A DNA stretch of 64,000 nt from Marivivens sp. (GTDB lineage: Bacteria > Pseudomonadota > Alphaproteobacteria > Rhodobacterales > Rhodobacteraceae): positions 47,060-111,059 of the forward strand of contig JAEPMR010000004.1 of assembly GCA_017643845.1 (NCBI GenBank), in the 5' to 3' direction. Position 1 is the first letter of the stretch, and the number at the start of each line of letters is the position of its first letter. The notes beneath the pieces were generated by a model, which was not told where the DNA came from, did no database searches, and saw only the letters and a program-made list of their open reading frames with translations. Positions 57,043-64,000 of this stretch are shown here, piece after piece. Position numbers and translations under genes: made by a program.

Positions 57043-58026
57043 ATGTCGAAATTGGTCACGATCTTTGGTGGTTCGGGCTTTGTCGGTCGGTATATCGCTC
57101 GGCGCATGGCAAAACAGGGCTGGCGCGTACGGGTGGCTGTCCGCAACCCGAATGAAGCGATGTTCGTAAAGCCTTATGGGGTCGTCGGACAGGTCGAGCC
57201 GGTTTTGTGTAACGTGCGCGATGATGCGAGCGTCGCGGCTGCCATGCAGGGTGCCACTGCTGTTGTGAATTGCGTCGGCGTTCTGATTTCCAAAGGAAAG
57301 AACACTTTTGAAGCCGTTCAATCTGATGCACCTGCGCGTATTGGCCGTTTGGCTGCCGCAGAGGGTGTCAGCAAACTTGTCCACATTTCTGCCATCGGTG
57401 CCGATGTTGACTCCGAGAGCACATACAGCCGGACAAAGGCGCTTGGCGAAGAGGCGATCCTCGCTGAATTCCCGTCCGCAGTGATCCTTCGTCCGTCTGT
57501 CGTTTTTGGAACAGAGGACCAGTTCTTCAATCGTTTCGCGCAGATGGCTCAGCTTTCTCCGGTCCTGCCGGTCGTTGGTGCGGACACACGTTTTCAACCA
57601 GTCTATGTGGATGATGTAGCTCAAGCCGCCGAGACCGCGCTGCTGTGTGATGTGACGCCAGGTGTCTACGAGCTTGGCGGGCCGGATGTCATGACTTTCC
57701 GCGAGTTAATGACGATGATGCTGGGTGTTATCCGCCGCCGTCGTCTCGTCGTGAACATTCCGTTCGGGGTAGCCGGAATTATGGCTTCAGTATTTGAGTT
57801 GGGATCGACCCTCTCTATGGGGCTGGTACCGCCGCAGATCACCAAAGACCAGGTGGCCGATCTCAAACATGACAATGTCGTGGCGGCAGGCGCGATGGGG
57901 CTCGCCGATCTCGGCGTTCAACCGACAGATATCGAGGCGGTGCTTCCCGATTACTTGTGGCGTTTCCGGCCCTCGGGCCAATATTCTGCGATCAAAGATT
58001 CGGCCAAGAATCTGCGCCAAGTCTAA
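57043..58026 (+). CDS. NDUFA9-like NAD(P)-binding protein (complex I accessory family)
   Basis: 327 residues, ATG after GAGG. Atypical short-chain dehydrogenase: the Rossmann loop VTIFGGSGFVGRYIARRM, SAIGADVDSESTYSRTKALGE, and ILRPSVVFGTEDQFFNRFA are those of the NDUFA9 group, related to the 39-kDa complex I subunit. The alphaproteobacterial homologue is associated with complex I assembly or with NADPH binding. It is followed by uppP after 12 bases. Confidence 0.9.
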   Translation: MSKLVTIFGGSGFVGRYIARRMAKQGWRVRVAVRNPNEAMFVKPYGVVGQVEPVLCNVRDDASVAAAMQGATAVVNCVGVLISKGKNTFEAVQSDAPARIGRLAAAEGVSKLVHISAIGADVDSESTYSRTKALGEEAILAEFPSAVILRPSVVFGTEDQFFNRFAQMAQLSPVLPVVGADTRFQPVYVDDVAQAAETALLCDVTPGVYELGGPDVMTFRELMTMMLGVIRRRRLVVNIPFGVAGIMASVFELGSTLSMGLVPPQITKDQVADLKHDNVVAAGAMGLADLGVQPTDIEAVLPDYLWRFRPSGQYSAIKDSAKNLRQV

Positions 58027-58038
58027 AGTTGCACACCA

Positions 58039-58845
58039 TTGGGACTGACTGAAAACTCCTATCTGGTCGCGCTTGTTCTCGGCCTGATCGAAGGCCTGAC
58101 TGAATTTATTCCGGTTTCTTCGACCGGGCATCTTTTGCTGGCTGGATACTTTGTCGGTTTCGAGAGCGCAGGTCGCACATTCGAGGTCGTCATCCAGCTG
58201 GGTGCTGTTCTTGCGCTCTTGCTGGTCTATTTCTCAAAGCTTTTCGATGTGCTGCGGCGGGCGCCGAGTGATCCTTCTGCACGTCGTTTCATCCTGTCCG
58301 TTCTGGTTGCCTTTATGCCGGCGGCAGTGGTGGGCGTATTGGCTCACGACATTATCAAGACCGTATTCTTCGAGACGCCGACCTTGATTGCGACGATGCT
58401 CATTCTTGGTGGCGCGGTTTTGCTGTTTGTGGACCGTTGGGTTTCGGATCCGCGTCATGAAGACGCGATGGCATTTTCGCTGCCCATGGCTTTCAAGATC
58501 GGAATTATTCAGTGTCTGGCAATGATCCCTGGCGTGTCCCGTTCCGGTGCGACAATTGTGGGGGCATTGTTGCTAGGAGCAAGTAAGCGGTCCGCGGCAG
58601 AGTTCTCATTCTTTCTTTCGATGCCCACGATGTTGGGGGCATTCACCTATGATTTATGGAAGTCGCGTGATGTGCTGGACGGGTCGGCCATGACTGAGAT
58701 TGCCATTGGTTTTGTGATGGCATTTGTGAGCGGTTTGCTGGTCGTCCGGTGGCTTTTGAACTTCGTAAGTCGTTACGGCTACGCTGTCTTTGGTTGGTGG
58801 CGAATCATTGTCGGTGGTATTTCGCTCTTTTTTATATGGCTTTGA
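58039..58845 (+). CDS. uppP: Undecaprenyl-diphosphatase
   Basis: Recycles the lipid carrier of peptidoglycan and other glycans. 268 residues, about eight spans. [17 protein letters not shown] and [17 protein letters not shown] are the family signature. The start is TTG 58039, 12 bases after the previous gene, with no strong ribosome site. Confidence 0.94.
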   Translation: MGLTENSYLVALVLGLIEGLTEFIPVSSTGHLLLAGYFVGFESAGRTFEVVIQLGAVLALLLVYFSKLFDVLRRAPSDPSARRFILSVLVAFMPAAVVGVLAHDIIKTVFFETPTLIATMLILGGAVLLFVDRWVSDPRHEDAMAFSLPMAFKIGIIQCLAMIPGVSRSGATIVGALLLGASKRSAAEFSFFLSMPTMLGAFTYDLWKSRDVLDGSAMTEIAIGFVMAFVSGLLVVRWLLNFVSRYGYAVFGWWRIIVGGISLFFIWL

Positions 58846-58852
58846 GGGTATT

Positions 58853-58873
58853 TAGGTAACTAATATTTACCTA
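58853..58873. repeat. 7-bp inverted repeat after uppP
   Basis: TAGGTAA (58853-58859) and TTACCTA (58867-58873) separated by seven bases. AT-rich and without a T run, so unlikely a terminator; it could be an operator. Confidence 0.4.
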
Positions 58874-58929
58874 TTCGTCAGAAGAATTCGACTTTTGTTG
58901 GCGATCTGAGGTCAATTTCTGGCATTTAT

Positions 58930-58944
58930 GTCAGCATAGCTGAC
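58930..58944. promoter_or_regulatory. 15-bp palindrome upstream of gltD (copy 1)
   Basis: GTCAGC-ATA-GCTGAC, perfect half-sites, 45 bases upstream of the gltD ATG. The same half-sites recur at 60518-60532 ahead of the gltB operon. Length and symmetry fit a dimeric regulator such as an Lrp/AsnC-type protein; the identity is inference. Confidence 0.6.
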
Positions 58945-58989
58945 TTTTCATTGATCCAGTTGCGATGTAATGGAGGCGGTCTCTAATCA

Positions 58990-60438
58990 ATGGAGGGGTC
59001 CGTGGCTGTTCAGAAAATGCTCAAATTCGTCGATGTAGACCGGTCGATGCCCGAAAAGCGCTCGGCAGGAGAGCGGCGCAAGGATTTTGATGAAATATAC
59101 GCGGAATACGCGAAGGAAAAAGCAGAAGAGCAGGCGTCTCGCTGCAGTCAGTGCGGCGTGCCTTACTGCCAATCGCACTGCCCCCTCCACAACAATATTC
59201 CTGACTGGCTGCGTCTGACCGCCGAAGGTCGCCTTCAGGAAGCCTACGAGATCAGCCAAGCAACAAACACTTTCCCGGAGATTTGTGGCCGGATCTGTCC
59301 TCAGGACCGGCTCTGCGAAGGTAACTGCGTGATTGAGCAATCCGGTCACGGTACGGTCACCATTGGATCGGTTGAGAAATACATTACGGACACCGCCTGG
59401 GAAGAAGGCTGGGTCAAGCCCATCGTTCCGGCAATGGAGCGGAGCGAAAGTGTCGGTATCATTGGCGCTGGCCCGGGTGGTCTTGCTGCGGCGGACATGC
59501 TCCGGCGGCAGGGTGTTCAGGTCACAATTTATGATCGCTATGACCGTGCTGGCGGCTTGCTGACTTACGGAATTCCGGGCTTCAAACTCGAAAAAGACAC
59601 CGTCATGCAGCGTATTGACCAGCTGCGCGAGGGCGGCGTCGAGTTTGTTCTGAACTGTAATGTCGGAGAAGACATTTCTTTTGACGCCATTCGCGGCAAG
59701 CATGACGCGGTTCTGATCGCGACCGGCGTTTACAAGACCCGCGACCTCAAGGCCCCGGGTTCGGATCTGGGCGGCATTGTTCGCGCAATTGATTACCTGA
59801 CAGCCTCCAACCGAAAGAGCTTTGGTGACGATGTCGCTGAATTCGAAAGCGGTGAGTTGAATGCCGAGGGCAAGAAGGTTGTGGTCATCGGTGGTGGTGA
59901 TACTGCGATGGACTGCGTGCGCACAGCAATCCGTCAAGGCGCCGACAGCGTGAAATGCCTCTATCGCCGTGACCGGGCGAACATGCCCGGCTCGCAGCGC
60001 GAAGTGGCGAATGCCGAGGAAGAAGGCGTCGAATTCGTATGGCTTTCGGCACCAAGCGGCTTTGCCGGAGAAGGCGCAGTATCGGGAGTTGAGGTGCAAA
60101 AAATGCGGCTCGGTGCACCGGATGCAACAGGCCGCCAGACGCCAGAGCTGATCGATGGCTCCGAGTATATCGAAGAGGCTGATCTGGTCATCAAAGCGCT
60201 GGGCTTTGAGCCGGAAGACCTTCCCAAACTATGGGGCGTCGATGGGCTGGAAGTGACCCGTTGGGGAACGATCAAGGCCGCTTTTGAGACCGGCCAGACG
60301 AGTCTTGATGGTGTGTTCGCAGTTGGTGACATCGTTCGAGGTGCGAGCCTCGTCGTTTGGGCGATTCGCGACGGGCGGGACAGTGCTCAGGCAATCCTAG
60401 AATATCTTAACGAAAGCGCGAGTGTCGCGGCTGAATAG
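58990..60438 (+). CDS. gltD: Glutamate synthase small (beta) subunit
   Basis: Supplies electrons from NADPH to the large subunit in GOGAT. 482 residues. N-terminal iron-sulfur cysteines CSQCGVPYC and C..C in CGRICPQDRLCEGNC; FAD loop GIIGAGPGGLAAADML; NADPH loop VIGGGDTAMDCV. The ATG has GGAGGCGG upstream; a GTG at 59002 after GGAGGGG is a second choice. It precedes an unknown exported-protein gene and gltB. Confidence 0.96.
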   Translation: MEGSVAVQKMLKFVDVDRSMPEKRSAGERRKDFDEIYAEYAKEKAEEQASRCSQCGVPYCQSHCPLHNNIPDWLRLTAEGRLQEAYEISQATNTFPEICGRICPQDRLCEGNCVIEQSGHGTVTIGSVEKYITDTAWEEGWVKPIVPAMERSESVGIIGAGPGGLAAADMLRRQGVQVTIYDRYDRAGGLLTYGIPGFKLEKDTVMQRIDQLREGGVEFVLNCNVGEDISFDAIRGKHDAVLIATGVYKTRDLKAPGSDLGGIVRAIDYLTASNRKSFGDDVAEFESGELNAEGKKVVVIGGGDTAMDCVRTAIRQGADSVKCLYRRDRANMPGSQREVANAEEEGVEFVWLSAPSGFAGEGAVSGVEVQKMRLGAPDATGRQTPELIDGSEYIEEADLVIKALGFEPEDLPKLWGVDGLEVTRWGTIKAAFETGQTSLDGVFAVGDIVRGASLVVWAIRDGRDSAQAILEYLNESASVAAE

Positions 60439-60462
60439 CACGTAGCCGCGATACACAATCCT

Positions 60463-60502
60463 TGCACATCCAATGCACAAACCATGCATACGGAGCTGCA
60501 TA
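60463..60502. repeat. Four TGCA elements in helical phase upstream of the gltB operon
   Basis: TGCACA at 60463, TGCACA at 60474, TGCATA at 60485 and TGCATA at 60497 are spaced 11, 11 and 12 bp, about one helical turn. The spacing differs from the 13 bp of an NtrC box. It is followed by the palindrome at 60518. Looks like an array of contacts for a multimeric regulator on one face of the DNA. Confidence 0.55.
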
Positions 60503-60517
60503 ACGAAAATACTGAAC

Positions 60518-60532
60518 GTCAGCAATGCTGAC
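60518..60532. promoter_or_regulatory. 15-bp palindrome upstream of the gltB operon (copy 2)
   Basis: GTCAGC-AAT-GCTGAC, the same half-sites as copy 1, ending one base before AGGAA, the ribosome site of the next gene. Either a DNA operator or an mRNA hairpin next to the ribosome site. Confidence 0.6.
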
Positions 60533-60543
60533 AGGAAATGAAA

Positions 60544-61293
60544 ATGAAACCCGGCGCACGCATGAGTAAAATCGCGTTTAGTCTATGTGGAGTGGCAATG
60601 GTTCTGGCCGTTACCTCTACGCCCGCTATCGCGCAAAGCGTCCAGCTGCCAAACGGCTGCACGGGCTTCGTAACGGTCCAGCAACGATCCTGCACCGTTT
60701 CCCACCATTTCACGTGCGAAGCGGATCCTGAAGGATTTCAGCGGCGCATCGATATGGATGAGGAAGGCATCACCTTCGTCAGCACGGTAGATCGGGAAGC
60801 ACAATGGATCGAAAGCATTCATGTACTTGCAGGATACACCACAACGCTGATCTCGGACCCTGTTGATCCCGCGTCTTTTACGCGGCTCATTGAGACGGGA
60901 CTAGACACGTACGATTTTGAAACAGCAACCGAAGCCGGTGCACGAACCCGCTACGCTGGCCAAGACGCATTGACCGGTGAAAAGGTCGAAATTGACGGCG
61001 TTACTCTTCTCCGCACTGACTACCGTATCCGCGCGACGGATGAGGCCGGTGAGGAGCTCTGGCGCAGCGCAGGGCAGGAATTCGTGCATCCCGAATGGCG
61101 CCTGTTTCTTGCGGGCCGGTCAGAAGTGACGGTCCCTGACGACACCTTTGTTACCGATGATACCCCGATGGAGTTTGCCTTCCCGAACGAGGATGGCTTC
61201 CTGACTGCCAAACCGAAATACGGCTGCAACGCGGTTCTTTCGCAGCTGCCCGTTCTTCCCGCATTTGAGGAGATCAACCATGACCATCTATGA
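60544..61293 (+). CDS. Exported protein of unknown function between gltD and gltB
   Basis: 249 residues from the ATG at 60544, which has AGGAAA at the right distance (an ATG at 60538 is too close to it). The N-terminus is a signal peptide (MSKIAFSLCGVAMVLAV..) with cleavage likely after AIA-Q. The mature part holds four cysteines (CTGF, CTVS, CEAD and a late CNAV) and an acidic, beta-rich sequence; I recognise no domain. Its end overlaps the gltB start by 14 nt, so it is made with gltB. A link between this periplasmic protein and glutamate synthase is unexplained. Confidence 0.78.
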   Translation: MKPGARMSKIAFSLCGVAMVLAVTSTPAIAQSVQLPNGCTGFVTVQQRSCTVSHHFTCEADPEGFQRRIDMDEEGITFVSTVDREAQWIESIHVLAGYTTTLISDPVDPASFTRLIETGLDTYDFETATEAGARTRYAGQDALTGEKVEIDGVTLLRTDYRIRATDEAGEELWRSAGQEFVHPEWRLFLAGRSEVTVPDDTFVTDDTPMEFAFPNEDGFLTAKPKYGCNAVLSQLPVLPAFEEINHDHL

Positions 61294-64000
61294 TCAAAAC
61301 TGGGCGTCCGCCGAGGATGCAAAGCGCAATTGGATGGCTGAAAACAGCCTGTGGCGCGAAGAAGACGAGCATTCGTCCTGTGGTGTCGGACTGGTGGTAT
61401 CGATTGAGGGCAAAGCCTCTCGCAGTGTGGTGGAGAAGGGTATCGACGCGCTCAAGGCCGTCTGGCACCGTGGCGCGGTCGATGCTGATGGTAAGACCGG
61501 CGACGGCGCAGGCATCCATGTGCAAATTCCGGTGCCGTTTTTCTATGACCAAATCCGTCGCACAGGGCATGAGCCGGATCAGAACAAGCTGATTGCCGTC
61601 GGTCAGGTATTCCTTCCGCGCACCGATTTTGGCGCACAGGAGCGCTGCCGGACTATCGTCGAATCCGAAGTGCTGCGGATGGGACACTACATCTATGGCT
61701 GGCGTCATGTTCCCCAGAATATCGATTGCCTTGGTGAAAAGGCGAATGCGACCCGCCCCGAGATCGAGCAAATTCTGATCCGCAACGAGAAGAATATCAG
61801 CGAGGAAGAATTCGAACGCGAACTCTATGTAATCCGTCGCCGGATCGAGAAAGCGGCGCTTGCGGCGCAGGTTTCCCAGCTTTACTTCTGCTCGCTCTCC
61901 TGCCGCTCTATTATTTACAAGGGCATGATGCTGGCCGAGCAGGTCGCTGAATTCTACCCCGACCTATTGGACGAGCGTTTTGAATCTGCATTCGCGATTT
62001 ATCACCAGCGCTATTCCACAAACACGTTCCCGCAATGGGCGCTGGCGCAGCCATTCCGTATGCTTGCGCATAATGGTGAGATCAACACGCTGAAGGGTAA
62101 CGTCAACTGGATGCGCAGCCACGAGATCCGTATGGCATCCGGCGCATTTGGCGACGCTGCAGAGGACATCAAGCCGATCGTTCCGGCTGGTATCTCTGAC
62201 TCCGGGGCGCTTGATAGTGTGTTCGAAGTGCTCGTACGTGCCGGACGCAGCGCGCCGATGGCAAAGACGATGCTGGTGCCCGAAAGCTGGTCAAAGCAGG
62301 CAGTCGAGATGCCGCAGGCGTGGCAGGATATGTATTCCTACTGCAATGCTGTGATGGAACCATGGGACGGTCCAGCGGCATTGGCGATGACGGATGGTCG
62401 TTGGGTCTGTGGCGGATTGGACCGCAACGGCCTGCGTCCGCTCCGCTACGTCGTGACCGGTGATGGTCTTCTGATTGCCGGTTCCGAGGCTGGTATGGTC
62501 ACGATCGACGAGGCGACAGTCGTCGAGAAGGGCGCACTTGGCCCCGGTCAAATGATCGCCGTCGACATGCAGGAAGGGACGCTCTTCCACGACACTGCAA
62601 TCAAGGACAAACTGTCCGCCAGCCAGCCCTTTGGCGATTGGGTGGAGAAGGTTGTGGACCTGTCCGACCTGATGCGCGACGTCCCTGAGAAGGCGCTTTA
62701 CGAAGGTGCGGACCTCCGCCGCCGCCAGATCGCCGCCGGCTATTCAATGGAGGAATTGGAGCAAATTCTGGCACCCATGGCCGAAGACGGCAAAGAGGCC
62801 ATCGCGTCTATGGGCGACGATACGCCGTCTGCTGTTCTGTCAAAACAGTATCGGCCGCTGTCTCATTTCTTCCGGCAGAACTTCAGCCAGGTTACCAACC
62901 CTCCGATCGACAGCTTGCGCGAGAGCCGCGTGATGAGCCTTAAGACTCGGTTCGGAAACCTCAAGAACGTGCTCGACGAAAGCTCCAGTCAGACCGAGAT
63001 TCTGGTGCTGGAGAGCCCCTTCGTCGCCAATGCCGAATTTGATGAGATGGTCCGCCATTTCGACGGCAATGTGACCTTCATCGATTGCACATTTGATGCT
63101 GGATCGGATCATGACGCGCTTCAGCGTGAATTGCAGCGTGTCCGCGAGGAAGCGGAGGATGCCGTACGTTCTGGCTCCGGCCACCTTGTCCTGACCGACG
63201 AGCACCAGTCGGAAACCCGTGTTCCGATGCCGATGATTTTGGCAACGAGTGCTGTCCACAGCTGGCTGACCCGCAAGGGTCTTCGGACCTTCTGCTCTAT
63301 GAACGTGCGTTCGGCGGAATGTATTGATCCGCACTACTTTGCAGTGCTCATTGGCTGCGGCGCGACAACTGTGAATGCATACTTGGCCCAAGACTCAATC
63401 GCGGACCGGGTCAATCGTGGCCTGATCGATGGCCCGTTGATTGAAGCCGTGCGCCGCTATCGCGCCTCGATCGACGCGGGTCTTTTGAAGATCATGTCGA
63501 AGATGGGTATTTCGGTGCTGTCGTCCTATCGCGGTGGTCTCAACTTCGAAGCGGTCGGCCTGTCGCGTGCGATGGTAGCTGAATACTTCCCTGGGATGCC
63601 CTCGCGCATTTCGGGCATCGGTCTGCACGGGATTCAGCACAAGCTCGAAGACGTTCATGCGAAAGGATGGAAGTCTGGCACTGACGTGCTGCCGATCGGC
63701 GGCTTTTACAAGGCGCGGCGCTCCGGCGAAAAGCACGCTTGGGAAGCACAGACGATGCATATGATGCAGGCGGCCTGTAACAAGGCCTCTTATGAACTGT
63801 GGAAGCAGTACTCTTCTGCCATGCAGTCCAATCCGCCGATTCATCTGCGTGATCTTCTGGCGATCAAGCCTCTCGGCGCGCCAATCCCGCTTGATCAGGT
63901 TGAAAGCATTACGTCTATCCGCAAGCGTTTTGTTACGCCTGGTATGTCGCTCGGCGCTCTGTCGCCTGAGGCGCATAAGACGCTGAACGTGGCGATGAAC
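61280..64000 (+). CDS. gltB: Glutamate synthase large (alpha) subunit, N-terminal part (3' end outside window)
   Basis: 907 codons are visible and the frame is still open at the window end; the full protein should be about 1,500 residues. ATG follows GAGGAGA. A 33-residue propeptide precedes the catalytic Cys34 of the class II amidotransferase (SSCGVGLVVSI). GDGAGIHVQIPVPFF, then FAIYHQRYSTNTFPQW and MLAHNGEINTLKGN, continue this domain; the window stops near SPEAHKTLNVAMN at the beginning of the FMN domain. Confidence 0.97.
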   Translation, partial: MTIYDQNWASAEDAKRNWMAENSLWREEDEHSSCGVGLVVSIEGKASRSVVEKGIDALKAVWHRGAVDADGKTGDGAGIHVQIPVPFFYDQIRRTGHEPDQNKLIAVGQVFLPRTDFGAQERCRTIVESEVLRMGHYIYGWRHVPQNIDCLGEKANATRPEIEQILIRNEKNISEEEFERELYVIRRRIEKAALAAQVSQLYFCSLSCRSIIYKGMMLAEQVAEFYPDLLDERFESAFAIYHQRYSTNTFPQWALAQPFRMLAHNGEINTLKGNVNWMRSHEIRMASGAFGDAAEDIKPIVPAGISDSGALDSVFEVLVRAGRSAPMAKTMLVPESWSKQAVEMPQAWQDMYSYCNAVMEPWDGPAALAMTDGRWVCGGLDRNGLRPLRYVVTGDGLLIAGSEAGMVTIDEATVVEKGALGPGQMIAVDMQEGTLFHDTAIKDKLSASQPFGDWVEKVVDLSDLMRDVPEKALYEGADLRRRQIAAGYSMEELEQILAPMAEDGKEAIASMGDDTPSAVLSKQYRPLSHFFRQNFSQVTNPPIDSLRESRVMSLKTRFGNLKNVLDESSSQTEILVLESPFVANAEFDEMVRHFDGNVTFIDCTFDAGSDHDALQRELQRVREEAEDAVRSGSGHLVLTDEHQSETRVPMPMILATSAVHSWLTRKGLRTFCSMNVRSAECIDPHYFAVLIGCGATTVNAYLAQDSIADRVNRGLIDGPLIEAVRRYRASIDAGLLKIMSKMGISVLSSYRGGLNFEAVGLSRAMVAEYFPGMPSRISGIGLHGIQHKLEDVHAKGWKSGTDVLPIGGFYKARRSGEKHAWEAQTMHMMQAACNKASYELWKQYSSAMQSNPPIHLRDLLAIKPLGAPIPLDQVESITSIRKRFVTPGMSLGALSPEAHKTLNVAMN

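Noticed and set aside
58853..58873. Terminator for uppP
   Set aside because: The inverted repeat is AT-rich with a 7-bp stem and no T run; listed as a repeat only.
58987..60099. 370-residue open frame antisense to gltD
   Set aside because: Covers the conserved gltD frame; no family resemblance.
60463..60479. NtrC box (TGCACC-N5-GGTGCA) in the gltB upstream region
   Set aside because: The TGCA cores are 11 bp apart instead of 13 and the inner CC/GG pairs are missing.

Overview
The window is an ordinary, densely packed alphaproteobacterial chromosome segment. Gene content and order point to Rhodobacteraceae (Roseobacter group): parB-hemW-rdgB-rph-hrcA-grpE, a class IV aminotransferase next to a sulfotransferase-like gene, rimP-nusA-ylxR/L7Ae-infB, secA, dnaKJ, hpf-ptsN and lptBAC, with UbiG, NDUFA9-like and NDUFAF5-like proteins. 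I cannot name genus or species. The parB end places the left edge near the chromosome origin. I see no insertion sequence, prophage, CRISPR array, rRNA or plasmid gene. No stretch over 300 bases lacks a gene.

Layout. 0-7.3 kb: ParB (cut by the window start), haem/radical SAM, nucleotide and RNA housekeeping, the heat-shock regulator HrcA with GrpE, and MutS. 7.4-20 kb: malic enzyme, aminotransferase plus sulfotransferase-like pair, ArgG, Hsp33, two NUDIX enzymes, a CCA-type nucleotidyltransferase, an ABC exporter, an RNA methyltransferase and two envelope proteins. 21-27.4 kb: a 60-residue exported peptide with a strong terminator, ferrochelatase, a complex I assembly methyltransferase divergent from ComF, a glutaredoxin/amidase/MarR operon, UbiG and proline iminopeptidase. 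27.4-32.9 kb: the rimP-nusA-infB operon, with an intrinsic terminator inside its own leader. 32.9-43.4 kb: ppiC-argJ-mutT, secA, an unknown envelope protein, radC and dnaK-dnaJ.

43.4-52.5 kb is the most accessory-like part. An ABC-2 polysaccharide permease faces a tightly coupled run of cysQ, a divergent kdsB, four glycosyltransferases and a two-domain sulfotransferase-like protein. CysQ removes PAP, the by-product of PAPS-dependent sulfotransfer, and KdsB activates a Kdo-type sugar. I infer a pathway for a sulfated, Kdo-containing surface glycan.

52.5-58.8 kb: ptsN, hpf, lptBAC, rnd, tRNA-Leu(CAG), an NDUFA9-like gene and uppP. rpoN, which often lies between lptB and hpf in other proteobacteria, is absent here. 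58.9-64 kb: glutamate synthase, ordered gltD, an unknown exported protein, gltB (cut by the window end). Upstream of gltD and upstream of the gltB operon the same 15-bp palindrome occurs (GTCAGC-N3-GCTGAC). The second copy is preceded by four TGCA elements spaced 11, 11 and 12 bp. This looks like a shared, undescribed control element and is, with the glycan cluster, the best candidate for something new.
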